From Streptomyces sp. NWU339 (GTDB lineage: Bacteria > Actinomycetota > Actinomycetes > Streptomycetales > Streptomycetaceae): DNA of 64,000 nucleotides. This document shows, piece after piece, positions 45,996 through 55,015 of this stretch (position 1 is the stretch's first letter; each line of letters starts with the position of its first letter). A program made the translations under genes and the position numbers. The notes beneath the pieces were generated by a model. It saw only the letters and a program-made list of their open reading frames with translations. It made no database searches and had not been told where the DNA came from. Location: positions 18,984 to 82,983 of the forward strand of contig NZ_QFRK01000036.1 in NCBI RefSeq assembly GCF_003143855.1, in the 5' to 3' direction.

Positions 45996-47405
45996 TCACA
46001 CGTCGAAGTACAGCTCGAACTCGTGCGGGTGCGGGCGGAGGGCCAGGGGGGCGATCTCGCTGGTGCGCTTCAGGTCGATCCAGGTCTCGATCAGGTCGGT
46101 CGTGAAGACGTCGCCCTGGAGGAGGAACTCGTGGTCGGCCTCGAGGTGGTCGAGGACGGCGGTGAGGGAGGTCGGGACCTGGGCCACGTTGGCGTGCTCC
46201 TCGGGAGCCAGCTCGTAGAGGTCCTTGTCGATCGGCTCGGCCGGCTCGATCTTGTTCTTGATGCCGTCCAGGCCCGCGAGCATCAGGGCCGAGAACGCCA
46301 GGTACGGGTTGCCGGAGGCGTCCGGGGCACGGAACTCGACGCGCTTGGCCTTCGGGTTCGAGCCGGTGATCGGGATGCGCATCGCGGCGGAACGGTTGCG
46401 CTGCGAGTACACCAGGTTCACCGGGGCCTCGAAGCCCGGCACCAGGCGGTGGTACGAGTTCACCGTCGGGTTGGTGAAGGCCAGCAGCGACGGGGCGTGC
46501 CTGAGAATGCCGCCGATGTAGTAGCGGGCCATGTCCGACAGGCCGGCGTAGCCCTGCTCGTCGTAGAACAGCGGTTCGCCGCCCGCCCACAGCGACTGGT
46601 GGACGTGCATGCCCGAGCCGTTGTCACCGAAGATCGGCTTCGGCATGAAGGTCGCGGTCTTGCCGTTGCGCCAGGCGACGTTCTTCACGATGTACTTGAA
46701 GAGCTGCAGGTCGTCGGCGGCGGCGAGCAGGGTGTTGAACTTGTAGTTGATCTCGGCCTGGCCGGCGGTGCCCACCTCGTGGTGCTGGCGCTCGACCTTC
46801 AGGCCGGAGCGGGCCAGCTCCAGCGAGATCTCGGCGCGCAGGTCGGCGAAGTGGTCGACCGGCGGGACCGGGAAGTAGCCGCCCTTGTAGCGGACCTTGT
46901 AGCCGCGGTTGTCCTCCAGCGCGCCGGTGTTCCAGGCGCCCGCCTCGGAGTCGATGTGGTAGAAGGACTCGTTCTCGGACGTCTTGAAGCGCACGCTGTC
47001 GAAGACGTAGAACTCGGCCTCGGCGCCGAAGAACGCGGTGTCCGCGATGCCCGTGGAGGCCAGGTACGCCTCGGCCTTCCTGGCCACGTTGCGCGGGTCG
47101 CGGGAGTACTGCTCGCCCGTGATCGGGTCGTGGATGAAGAAGTTGATGTTCAGCGTCTTGTCGCGGCGGAACGCGTCGAGCCTCGCGGTCGAGAGGTCCG
47201 CGCGCAGCGACATGTCCGACTCGTGGATGGCCTGGAAACCACGGATCGAGGATCCGTCGAAGGCCAGCTCCTCGTCCGGGTCGAACGCTTCGGCGGGCAC
47301 CGTGACGTGCTGCATCACACCCGGGAGGTCGCAGAAGCGGACGTCGATGAACTTGACGTCCTCGTCCGCGATGAACTTCTTGGCCTCGTCGGCGTTCTGG
47401 AACAT
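45996..47405 (-). CDS. glnA: glutamine synthetase type I
   Basis: 469 residues, the usual GSI length. It makes glutamine from glutamate, ammonia and ATP as a cytoplasmic dodecamer. Family motifs are visible: FFGAEAEFYVFDSV, GTAGQAEINYKFNTL, NGSGMHVHQSLW, NPTVNSYHRLVPGFEAPVNL and the adenylation loop DKDLYELAPEE with Tyr397. That Tyr is the target of GlnE, encoded at 15051-18062. AGGAGGAG precedes ATG 47405. A GlnR-type double box lies about 100-135 bases upstream, so expression should follow nitrogen limitation. Confidence 0.97.
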   Translation of the reverse strand: MFQNADEAKKFIADEDVKFIDVRFCDLPGVMQHVTVPAEAFDPDEELAFDGSSIRGFQAIHESDMSLRADLSTARLDAFRRDKTLNINFFIHDPITGEQYSRDPRNVARKAEAYLASTGIADTAFFGAEAEFYVFDSVRFKTSENESFYHIDSEAGAWNTGALEDNRGYKVRYKGGYFPVPPVDHFADLRAEISLELARSGLKVERQHHEVGTAGQAEINYKFNTLLAAADDLQLFKYIVKNVAWRNGKTATFMPKPIFGDNGSGMHVHQSLWAGGEPLFYDEQGYAGLSDMARYYIGGILRHAPSLLAFTNPTVNSYHRLVPGFEAPVNLVYSQRNRSAAMRIPITGSNPKAKRVEFRAPDASGNPYLAFSALMLAGLDGIKNKIEPAEPIDKDLYELAPEEHANVAQVPTSLTAVLDHLEADHEFLLQGDVFTTDLIETWIDLKRTSEIAPLALRPHPHEFELYFDV

Positions 47406-47486
47406 CCAGCTCCTCCTACTCCCGACCGTCCCGCCGGGGTGGTAGATCGTTCGTGCGGCCGGTGCAGGTGGCCCGCGTTGTACTCG

Positions 47487-47540
47487 ACCCTAGGGACGGG
47501 GCATTTCTCCGGCGTGACCCATTTGTTTCACACAAGTTAA
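47487..47540 (-). promoter_or_regulatory. glnA: glnA promoter with GlnR-type double box
   Basis: On the minus strand TTAAC-N6-GAAAC, six bases, then GTCAC-N6-GAAAT (47540 down to 47503) match the actinobacterial GlnR consensus gTnAc-n6-GaAAc twice. A -10 candidate TAGGGT lies at 47492-47487. The box centre falls about 40 bases upstream of the predicted start, a typical activator position. Confidence 0.8.
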
Positions 47541-47651
47541 CCAGCGCATTCCCCATGGTGGTCCGGACACACGTCGCCGTCGCGCCTCGTCCCGCGCCCG
47601 GCCCGCCCCCCGCTGTCCCCCGGCCGTATTCGGGCGCAGTACCGTGTAGGG

Positions 47652-48122
47652 GTGGACAACAGGCAGGTAATCGGATCGTGGCTTTCCGGGCCGCGCGCGG
47701 CCCTGGAAGAGGCCGGCGCCGACCTCGGATACCGGGGTGAGCAGCTCGGGCTGCCGGAGGACGGGCCGGGCTCCATCGCTCGTCCGGGCCGGAGGCTGGG
47801 CGCCCTGGCCGTCGACTGGGGCCTGTGCGCGCTGGTCGCATCCGGCCTGATCACCAACGGCTTCAACGGGCAGACGACCAGCAACTGGACGCTGCTGGTG
47901 TTCTTCGTGCTGAGCGTTCTCACCGTCGGCACGCTCGGGTTCACTCCCGGCAAGCGCCTGTTCCGCCTGCGCGTCGTCGCCGTGGACAGTGGCCAGGTGC
48001 AGCCGCTGCGCGGCCTGGTCCGCTCCGCGCTGCTCTGCCTCGCCCTCCCCGCCCTGATCTGGGACCGCGACGGCCGCGGCCTGCACGACCGACTGGCCCG
48101 CACGGTCGAGGTCCGGATCTGA
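47652..48122 (+). CDS. RDD-family membrane protein
   Basis: 156 residues. The RDD domain shows ARPGRRLGALAVDWGLCALV, LLVFFVLSVLTVGTLGFTPG, GKRLFRLRVVAVDSGQVQPL and GRGLHDRLARTVEV, with two to three membrane segments. The function of the family is unsettled (transport or Na/H exchange in some). GTG 47652 follows AGG very closely. It is divergent from glnA and convergent with the DUF4191 gene. Confidence 0.85.
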   Translation: MDNRQVIGSWLSGPRAALEEAGADLGYRGEQLGLPEDGPGSIARPGRRLGALAVDWGLCALVASGLITNGFNGQTTSNWTLLVFFVLSVLTVGTLGFTPGKRLFRLRVVAVDSGQVQPLRGLVRSALLCLALPALIWDRDGRGLHDRLARTVEVRI

Positions 48123-48177
48123 GCCGGACCCGAGGGACCCCGGGGACAGCGACGACAGAGTAACGAGCAAGACCGTC

Positions 48178-48228
48178 GTACACGACGAGGGGCGCCCGGA
48201 AACATTCCGGGCGCCCCTCGTCGTGTAC
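48178..48228. terminator. bidirectional terminator, perfect 24-bp stem
   Basis: Bases 48178-48201 are the exact reverse complement of 48205-48228, with a 3-base loop. It separates the convergent RDD (48122) and DUF4191 (48242) stops. The longest perfect hairpin in the window. Confidence 0.9.
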
Positions 48229-48241
48229 CTGTACGGCGGCC

Positions 48242-48946
48242 TCAGCGGGACTTCGGGCCGCCGCCCTTCGGGAGCTTCATGCCCTTGGGCATGGGGCCCT
48301 TCGGGAGCGGCATGTTGCTCATCAGGTCGCCCAGCGCGCGCAGCCGGTCGTTGGTCGCGGTGACCTGCGGGCCGGTGAGGACACGAGGCAGCTTGAGCAT
48401 GCTCGTGCGCAGCTTCTTCAGCTCGACCTGGCCCTCGCCCGTGCCCACGATCATGTCGTGCACCGGGACGTCCGCGACGATGCGGTTCATCCGCTTCTTC
48501 TCGGCGGCGAGCAGGCTCTTCACCCGGTTCGGGTTGCCCTCGGCGATCAGCACGATGCCGGCCTTGCCGACCGCGCGGTGCACCACGTCCTGGTTGCGGT
48601 TCATCGCGACCGCGGGGGTCGTCGACCAGCCCCGGCCGACGTTGTCCAGCACGGCCGCGGCGGCGCCCGGCTGTCCCTCCATCTGGCCGAAGGCCGCCCG
48701 CTCGGCCCTGCGCCCGAACACGATCGCCGTCGCGAGGAAGGCCAGCAGGAAGCCCAGGATGCCGAGATAAACGGGGTGGCCGATCAAGAAGCCGATCGCG
48801 AGGAAGACACCGAAGGTGACGATTCCGATAGCCGCGAGTACAAGGCCGATCTTCTTGTCGACCCTGCGGGTCATCTTGTAAGTCAGAGCGATCTGTTTCA
48901 GTCGCCCGGGGTTCGCAGCGTCCGCTGCGGTTTCCTTCCTCGCCAT
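48242..48946 (-). CDS. DUF4191-family membrane protein
   Basis: 234 residues. Two adjacent membrane segments (IGLVLAAIGIVTFGVFLAIG and YLGILGFLLAFLATAIVFGR) are followed by a cytoplasmic domain (GWSTTPAVAMNRNQDVVHRA; GKAGIVLIAEGNPNRVKSLL) and a Lys/Pro/Gly/Met tail (KGPMPKGMKLPKGGG). This is an actinobacterial family of unknown role that commonly sits near glnA and lipA, as here. ATG 48946 follows GGAAAC-like weak sequence. Confidence 0.85.
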   Translation of the reverse strand: MARKETAADAANPGRLKQIALTYKMTRRVDKKIGLVLAAIGIVTFGVFLAIGFLIGHPVYLGILGFLLAFLATAIVFGRRAERAAFGQMEGQPGAAAAVLDNVGRGWSTTPAVAMNRNQDVVHRAVGKAGIVLIAEGNPNRVKSLLAAEKKRMNRIVADVPVHDMIVGTGEGQVELKKLRTSMLKLPRVLTGPQVTATNDRLRALGDLMSNMPLPKGPMPKGMKLPKGGGPKSR

Positions 48947-49001
48947 GGCACGAAGTCTACGTGTCCCCGGGAGCGAGGACGACGGCAGTGCCTTCGGAGG
49001 C

Positions 49002-49205
49002 TCAGAGACCGGTGGCGGTCGAGGACTGGTCGAGTACGCGCTCCGCCTCCACCCGGTCCTTGGCGCGACGGCGGTCCTCCAGGACGGAGGTCCAGGCGTT
49101 GCGACGGGCGGTGCGCTGGCCGCTGCTCATCAGCAGTGACTCGACGGCGCGCAGCGCGGTGCCGAAGGACGGGATGGCGGTGGCGCGGACCGGCGCGGCC
49201 TGCAT
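49002..49205 (-). CDS. small conserved-looking protein
   Basis: 67 residues from ATG 49205: MQAAPVRATAIPSFGTALRA, then a helical, basic stretch RRNAWTSVLEDRRRAKDRVE. There is no signal peptide or membrane segment. A GACCTCC/GGGGGG block lies just before it. It sits between the DUF4191 and lipA genes on the same strand. Family unknown. Confidence 0.6.
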   Translation of the reverse strand: MQAAPVRATAIPSFGTALRAVESLLMSSGQRTARRNAWTSVLEDRRRAKDRVEAERVLDQSSTATGL

Positions 49206-49510
49206 CGTGGAGGTCCCCCCTCGAAGCGTCTTCGGGTACGGGCGTGGGTACGACTGCGAGTACGGCAGTGGGTGCGGCTGTGAGCGCGGGTGCACGTGCC
49301 GTGATTCCAGGGTCACTGATTGGTGTTACCAGGGTGTGACCCCCCGGTCAAACGCACATGAAGCCCCGGTTCGAGCCCCGCGAACGCCGACGCGGCCCCG
49401 GCGTACGCCCTCATCTGCGAGGACGGCCGGGACCGCGTCGTCTCGGCCATTACTGGCCGGTAGTTTCTTGTGCGCGAGTTCACACGCATGCCGCACACCG
49501 CATCGCGGTG
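49206..49510. other. intergenic region downstream of lipA
   Basis: It holds only a small dyad CGGCC/GGCCG near 49445-49460 and short GTACGG-like repeats near 49235-49270. No gene is supported. Confidence 0.35.
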
Positions 49511-50476
49511 TCAGACGGCCTGGGCGGCGATGTACGTACCGCGCTTCTCGACCGCCATCCGGTAGAGGCGGCCGGCCCGGTACGAGGAGCGGACCAGCGG
49601 GCCGGACATCACACCGGAGAAGCCGATCTGCTCGGCCTCCTCCTTCAGCTCCACGAACTCGTGCGGCTTCACCCAGCGCTCGACGGGGTGGTGCCGTACC
49701 GACGGGCGCAGGTACTGCGTGATGGTGACCAGCTCGCAGCCGGCGTCGTGCAGCTGCCGGAGCGCGTCGCTGATCTCCTCGCGGGTCTCGCCCATGCCGA
49801 GGATCAGGTTCGACTTGGTGACCAGTCCGTAGTCCCGGGCGGCGGTGATGACCTTCAGGGAGCGGTCGTAGCGGAAGCCGGGGCGGATCCGCTTGAAGAT
49901 GCGGGGCACCGTCTCGACGTTGTGCGCGAACACCTCGGGGCGGGAGGAGAAGACCTCCTCCAGCTGCTCGGGGACCGCGTTGAAGTCGGGGGCCAGCAGC
50001 TCGACCTTGGTGCGGCCGTCCGCGCGCCCGGCGGTCTGCGCGTGGATCTGGCGCACCGTCTCGGCGTACAGCCAGGCGCCGCCGTCCTCCAGGTCGTCGC
50101 GGGCGACGCCGGTGATGGTGGCGTAGTTCAGGTCCATGGTGACCACGGACTCGCCCACGCGGCGCGGCTCGTCACGGTCGAGCGCCTCGGGCTTGCCGGT
50201 GTCGATCTGGCAGAAGTCGCAGCGCCGGGTGCACTGGTCGCCGCCGATGAGGAAGGTCGCCTCGCGGTCCTCCCAGCACTCGTAGATGTTCGGGCAGCCG
50301 GCTTCCTGGCAGACCGTGTGCAGGCCCTCGCTCTTGACGAGGTTCTGCATCTTCATGTACTCGGGCCCCATTTTCGCCCGGGTCTTGATCCACTCGGGCT
50401 TGCGCTCGATCGGGGTCTGGCTGTTGCGGACCTCCAGGCGCAGCATCTTGCGTCCGTCCGGTGCGACTGCGGACAC
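49511..50476 (-). CDS. lipA: lipoyl synthase (radical SAM)
   Basis: 321 residues from GTG 50476. It carries both iron-sulfur cluster motifs: the auxiliary cluster CQEAGCPNIYEC (about 56-67) and the radical SAM CTRRCDFCQ (about 87-94). ELLAPDFNAVPEQLEEVF and SNLILGMGETREEI are typical. It inserts two sulfurs into octanoyl groups carried on E2 subunits or GcvH. It lies 128 bases downstream of lipB on the same strand, so the two probably form an operon. Its product is the cofactor of the pyruvate dehydrogenase complex whose E1 is at 60588-63290. Confidence 0.97.
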   Translation of the reverse strand: MSAVAPDGRKMLRLEVRNSQTPIERKPEWIKTRAKMGPEYMKMQNLVKSEGLHTVCQEAGCPNIYECWEDREATFLIGGDQCTRRCDFCQIDTGKPEALDRDEPRRVGESVVTMDLNYATITGVARDDLEDGGAWLYAETVRQIHAQTAGRADGRTKVELLAPDFNAVPEQLEEVFSSRPEVFAHNVETVPRIFKRIRPGFRYDRSLKVITAARDYGLVTKSNLILGMGETREEISDALRQLHDAGCELVTITQYLRPSVRHHPVERWVKPHEFVELKEEAEQIGFSGVMSGPLVRSSYRAGRLYRMAVEKRGTYIAAQAV

Positions 50477-50604
50477 GTCGGCTCCCTAGCTTCGATTCTT
50501 CGGCGTACACCAGGGTACGCCCGTGTTTGACGGGCCTGACGGTCAGGCCAACCTCCGAGACCCGGGGCCCATTCCCGCCGCGTCGGACGGTCGCCGCCAC
50601 CGGG

Positions 50605-51402
50605 TCAGGCGGTGGCGCGGACGATCTCCCGCGGCTTGAGCTCGGCGTTCTCCAGGATGTCGCGCAGATGCCGCTCCACCACGGGGAGCACCTCCTCGAT
50701 CGTGATGTCGCGGCCCAGTTCGTCCGCGAGGGAGGCGACACCCGCGTCGCGGATGCCGCACGGGATGATCCGGTCGAACCACTTGTTGTCGGGCTGCACG
50801 TTGAACGAGAAGCCGTGCATCGTGACGCCCTTGGCCACCCGGATGCCGATCGCGGCGATCTTGCGGTCCTCGCGCCGCTGGCCGGCGTTGGAGGGGGCGT
50901 ACTGGGGGCCGTCCAGCCGCGGGTCGAACTCCTCGTCGTGCAGGCGGGGGTCGAAGTCCAGGGAGAGCCCGCCGAGCGCCGGGCGCTGCTCGACCGGGTC
51001 GCCGAGCACCCACACGCCGCTGCGTCCCTCGATGCGGGTGGTCTCCACACCGAACTCCGCGCAGGTGCGGATCAATGCCTCCTCCAGGCGCCGGACGTGG
51101 GCGACCACGTCCACCGGGCGGGGCAGCTTCTGGATCGGGTAGCCCACCAGCTGGCCGGGGCCGTGCCAGGTGATCTTGCCGCCGCGGTCCACGTCGATGA
51201 CCGGGGTGCCGTCGAGGGGGCGCTCACTGTCCTGGGTGCGCCGTCCGGCCGTGTAGACCGGGGGGTGCTCCAGCAGGATGACGGTGTCGGGCACCTCGTC
51301 GGCGAACCGTGCCGCGTGCACCCGGCGCTGCTCGTCCCAGGCCACCCGGTAGTCGACGGCCTCGGCCCCGAAGCCCATTCGGACGAACCGCAACTCACTC
51401 AC
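50605..51402 (-). CDS. lipB: octanoyl-[acyl carrier protein]:protein N-octanoyltransferase
   Basis: 265 residues. It shows the LipB signatures VILLEHPPVYTAGRR, GGKITWHGPGQLVGYPI, RKIAAIGIRVAKGVTMHGFS with the catalytic Lys, and IIPCGIRDAGVASL with the catalytic Cys (about 213). It moves octanoate from acyl carrier protein to lipoyl domains, the step before LipA. An internal stretch (DFDPRLHDEEFDPRLDGPQY) contains a small repeat not seen in short LipB proteins. ATG 51402. Confidence 0.96.
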   Translation of the reverse strand: MSELRFVRMGFGAEAVDYRVAWDEQRRVHAARFADEVPDTVILLEHPPVYTAGRRTQDSERPLDGTPVIDVDRGGKITWHGPGQLVGYPIQKLPRPVDVVAHVRRLEEALIRTCAEFGVETTRIEGRSGVWVLGDPVEQRPALGGLSLDFDPRLHDEEFDPRLDGPQYAPSNAGQRREDRKIAAIGIRVAKGVTMHGFSFNVQPDNKWFDRIIPCGIRDAGVASLADELGRDITIEEVLPVVERHLRDILENAELKPREIVRATA

Positions 51403-51781
51403 GGCGAGCGCCTCCCGGAAGGTAGTAAGGCAGAACTAAAGGTGGAACGTGGAACAAACCAGAACGCGGTAAGGCACGAAACGTGCCCAAGCCACTGTAC
51501 GACCGTACGACCGGCTTTCCTTTCGGCGGCGGTTCCGAGGGGCGGCTCCGGTGGTGGTTCCGGCGCGCGTCCGGCGCGTGTTCGGCGCCTGGGCGGGCCC
51601 CGTGTCGGTCGCTGGCCGTCAGCCTCAGGGGCAATTCTCACACGATCGGATGAATGCGGATCGAAAGGTGCGACCAGGCGTTTACTCTCCGCTACATTCG
51701 CGCCGTCCAGAAGGCCATAAGGGCTGCTCACAGGTAATCCGGGCATCAACGTTCACCGGAAGGCAGGAGACCGCACCACAG
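51403..51781. other. intergenic region between lipB and the divergent regulator
   Basis: It carries the lipB leader and the promoter region of the regulator. A GTACGACCGTACGACC direct repeat is near 51496-51511. TACATT (51693-51698) may be a -10 box for the regulator. No gene is supported. Confidence 0.35.
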
Positions 51782-53245
51782 ATGACGGAACGACCCGCGC
51801 GGCGCACCCCCAACCGTCAGCTCGCCGCGCTCATCGCAGAAGCGGGGTTCTCCAACGCGGGACTCGCCCGTCGCGTGGACCAGCTCGGTCTCGAACACGG
51901 GCTCGACCTGAGATACGACAAGACCTCCGTCACCCGCTGGCTGCGCGGGCAGCAGCCGAGGGGGACCACACCCGCGCTGATCGCCGAGGTCTTCACCCGG
52001 CGCCTCGGCCGCCGGCTCACCGCCCAGGACCTCGGCCTGGACGCCTGCGCCCCCGTCTACGCGGGCCTGGAGTTCGCCGCCACCCCCGACGAGGCCGTCG
52101 ACATCGTCAGCGGGCTGTGGCGCAAGGACTCCGGCAGCCACGCCGAGCTGCGCAAGATCGCCTTCACCTCGGCCGGGCTCGTCGTGCCCAGCCGGGACTG
52201 GCTCATCGGCCGTGCCGACGAGAAGGTGGCCCGCGTCGAGCCGCCGGTCCGCGTCCCCGCCCAGGCCCGCCCGGTCGGCCGCCCCGCCGGGCTGCCCGAG
52301 TTCGGCACCCGCCGCCGCCAGGCGGCCGAGCGCGGTCCCGGCCAGCGGGTCACCGGCGGCGACATCGCCGCGCTGCGCTCGGTCGGTGAGCTGTTCCGCA
52401 CCCTCGACGACGCCTACGGCGGCGGCCACGCCCGCCAGGCCCTGGTGCGCTACCTGGAGCACGAGTGCGAGCCGATGCTGCGCGGCACCTACGGTGAGCA
52501 GACCGGCCGCCGCCTGTTCGCCGCCGTCGCCGACCTGACCCGGCTGGCCGGCTGGACGTCGTACGACATCGGCGCGCACGGACTCGCCCAGCGCTACTTC
52601 GTGCAGGCGCTCCGCCTCGCGCAGGCCGCCGCGGACCGGACCTACGGCGCGTACGTGCTGGTCACCATGAGCCGGCAGGCCGTCTACCTCGGCCACGGGC
52701 GGGAGGCGGTGCAGCTCGCGCGAGTGGCCCAGCAGGGCGCGGGCGGCTCCGCCCCGCCCACCGTGCAGGCCCTGCTGCACGCGGTCGAGGCACGCGGGCA
52801 CGGCGTGCTCGGCGAGGTCCGGGCCTGCACCGCGGCCCTGGTGCGCGCCGAACGCGCCCTGGGGAACGCCCGGCCCGGCGACGAGGTCCCGCACTGGGTG
52901 CGGTTCTTCGACGAGGCCCAGCTCGCCGACGAGTTCGGTCACTGCCACCGTGACCTCCAGCAGTTCCGCGCCGCGGCCCAGCACGCGGAGCGCTCGCTGC
53001 AGCTGCGCGCCCCCGGCTACGCCCGCAGCCGCCTGTTCTGCCGGGTCGTCCTCGCCACCGCACGCCTCGGCCTCGGCGAACTCGACCAGGCCTGCCTGCT
53101 CGCCGCCGAGGCGGCCGGCCAGGCGTCCGAGATGCGCTCGGTACGGGCCGTGGAGTACGTCCGGGACTTCGAACGCAGGCTGGAGCCCTACCGCGACACG
53201 GCACCGGTGCGCGTCTACCGCGACAGGGTCGCGGCGTACTGCTGA
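51782..53245 (+). CDS. regulator with N-terminal helix-turn-helix and TPR-like repeats
   Basis: 487 residues. The first 80 look like an unusual helix-turn-helix (LIAEAGFSNAGLARRVDQLG; YDKTSVTRWLRGQQPRGTTP). A Pro/Arg linker (about 150-190) leads to helical TPR-like repeats (DIGAHGLAQRYFVQALRLAQ; AAQHAERSLQLRAPGYARSR; LGELDQACLLAAEAAGQASE). The layout resembles Streptomyces proteins such as NsdA that restrain development or antibiotics; the resemblance is from memory. ATG 51782 has AGGAGA about 12 bases upstream, a long spacing. Confidence 0.8.
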   Translation: MTERPARRTPNRQLAALIAEAGFSNAGLARRVDQLGLEHGLDLRYDKTSVTRWLRGQQPRGTTPALIAEVFTRRLGRRLTAQDLGLDACAPVYAGLEFAATPDEAVDIVSGLWRKDSGSHAELRKIAFTSAGLVVPSRDWLIGRADEKVARVEPPVRVPAQARPVGRPAGLPEFGTRRRQAAERGPGQRVTGGDIAALRSVGELFRTLDDAYGGGHARQALVRYLEHECEPMLRGTYGEQTGRRLFAAVADLTRLAGWTSYDIGAHGLAQRYFVQALRLAQAAADRTYGAYVLVTMSRQAVYLGHGREAVQLARVAQQGAGGSAPPTVQALLHAVEARGHGVLGEVRACTAALVRAERALGNARPGDEVPHWVRFFDEAQLADEFGHCHRDLQQFRAAAQHAERSLQLRAPGYARSRLFCRVVLATARLGLGELDQACLLAAEAAGQASEMRSVRAVEYVRDFERRLEPYRDTAPVRVYRDRVAAYC

Positions 53246-53335
53246 GCCACCGCGACGGCGCGTGGTTGGGGCCACCACGTCCCTCCGGGGGGGTGGTCAC
53301 CGAAGGGACGCGGGGCGGCTGAGGGGAGTGGCCGG

Positions 53336-54730
53336 TCAGGCCGCTCGGGCCGTGGGGAGGGGGTCCGCCGTGTGCATCGGGCGGCCCGCGCCGAGGTCCG
53401 CGAGGATCGCGGCCGAGGCGCGGCGGCCCGAGTGCAGGGCGCCCTGCACGGTGCTGGTGTCCCGGTGGTCGCCGCACACGTACAGGCCCGCCAGCAGCCG
53501 CACCGGCCGCCGCAGGTCGTGCGGCGGCCGCATGGACGGGACGGCGTCCGCGGTGTGATACACCCCGAGCGTCTCCCAGCGTGCCGTCGACGTGCCGTAC
53601 AGCCTGGCCAGATGCATGCGCACACCGGTGTCGACCTGGGCGCCGGGCGGGCCCAGGACCGTGGACGAGACCAGCGCGCGGCCGGCCGGAGCGCGGGACG
53701 GGTCGACCCGGCTGACCACCGCCGTGTGCGCCACCGGTCCGCCCCGGTCGGCGTCCAGGAGCAGCCGGGCGCCGGTCTCCGGGGGCTCGTCGGTGGCGTG
53801 GTGCACCACCGTCACCGGGTGGAAGTCCGGCACCCGCAGTCCCGGCAGCAGCTGGGCGGCGGCCCGCGCGTCCGTCGCGATCAGCACCGCGCGGCAGCGG
53901 AACTCGCCGTGCTCGGCGGTGGTCACCGAGGTCGTGGAGACGGAGGTGACCCGGACGCCCGTGTGCACGGTGCCCGGTGGCAGCCCCCGCGCCAGCAGTT
54001 CCGGCAACGCCTCCGCGCCGCCCTCCGGCACACACAGGCGCCCGGCCGCGAAGGCGCGCAGTGCGAGGTCCGCGCACCGGCTCGACGTGGTGAGGTCCGG
54101 GTCGCACAGCAGGGCGGCGAGCAGCGGGCGGAGGAAGCCGTCGACGGTGCGGGCCGGCAGGCCCCGGGCGGTGAGTGCCTCGGCGGCGGTCGACTCGGGC
54201 CGGGCCAGCAGCCGTTCCGCCGGAGTGCCGGCCAGTCGGGTGAACGCGGCGCCCAGGCGGGCCTGGTCGACGGCCGTGCCCAGCGGGGCGCCGGTTCGGC
54301 TCCGGGGCGTGGACACCTGTCGTCCGGGAACGGCCGCCGGCCTCCTGGGCGCGGCCCCCGCCCGGGGGGCGCTCGCGAGGGCGCGCACCGTGTGGAGTGC
54401 GCCCCTTGCGCCCCTCGCACCGGTCGGTACGCCGGCCCGGTGGTGGCGTCCGCCGCTGTGCAGCAGAACGCCGGGTGCGAACGTGCGCAGGGCGAGCCCG
54501 TCGCAGTCGGCGGCCGGCCGCAGTTCGGGATACGCCGTGGACAGCAACTGCCCGATTCTGTCGAGCCGGAAGCCGTCGACCTTGTCGGTCGCCATCCGGC
54601 CGCCCACCGCGTGGGCGGCCTCAAGGACCACGGTGGTGACTCCAGCGCTGGTCAGGCGTCGCGCCGCGGAGAGTCCGGCGACCCCGGCTCCCACGACGAC
54701 GACGTCCGCCTGGTACGTGGGCTCAAGCAC
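53336..54730 (-). CDS. FAD-dependent amine-oxidase/phytoene-desaturase-like protein
   Basis: 464 residues. An N-terminal dinucleotide-binding motif VVVVGAGVAGLSAARRL and VVLEAAHAVGGRMATDKVDG mark the NAD(P)/FAD amine oxidase superfamily. The C-terminus has the FAD motif VCGDHRDTSTVQGALHSGRR. The middle includes an Ala/Arg/Pro-rich insert at about 95-150. Substrate unknown; no carotenoid genes are near. ATG 54730. It is convergent with the TPR-type regulator gene. Confidence 0.85.
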   Translation of the reverse strand: MLEPTYQADVVVVGAGVAGLSAARRLTSAGVTTVVLEAAHAVGGRMATDKVDGFRLDRIGQLLSTAYPELRPAADCDGLALRTFAPGVLLHSGGRHHRAGVPTGARGARGALHTVRALASAPRAGAAPRRPAAVPGRQVSTPRSRTGAPLGTAVDQARLGAAFTRLAGTPAERLLARPESTAAEALTARGLPARTVDGFLRPLLAALLCDPDLTTSSRCADLALRAFAAGRLCVPEGGAEALPELLARGLPPGTVHTGVRVTSVSTTSVTTAEHGEFRCRAVLIATDARAAAQLLPGLRVPDFHPVTVVHHATDEPPETGARLLLDADRGGPVAHTAVVSRVDPSRAPAGRALVSSTVLGPPGAQVDTGVRMHLARLYGTSTARWETLGVYHTADAVPSMRPPHDLRRPVRLLAGLYVCGDHRDTSTVQGALHSGRRASAAILADLGAGRPMHTADPLPTARAA

Positions 54731-54941
54731 GTGCCCCTCCTCGAGGTTGCGCGGACGCTGGAGACGTCATGCCCCCAACAGACCCCAGGAATACCCGAGT
54801 TCTGGTCGAGGTTAGGTCCGTGACGGATCGCGTGGCGTCGCGCATCGGCAGGGGCACGGGCGCACGGCGGTCGCACATGCGCGCCGGACGGCCACCGCAC
54901 GGCCCCCGGGGGCGCACCGGCTTCGGCCACCGGCCCCCGCA

Positions 54942-54976
54942 CCTCCGGCCGCCCGCCCCTCGGGGCGGGCCGGAGG
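54942..54976. terminator. hairpin downstream of the TIGR01777 gene
   Basis: CCTCCGGC and CCCGCCCC pair with GGGGCGGG and CCGGAGG around a 2-base loop with a 3-base bulge. It lies just after the epimerase stop (55016, reading leftward). The rest of 54731-55015 has no gene. Confidence 0.55.
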
Positions 54977-55015
54977 ACCGTGGTTCAACCGTGGTTCAGG
55001 TGTCCTGACGGGGGG

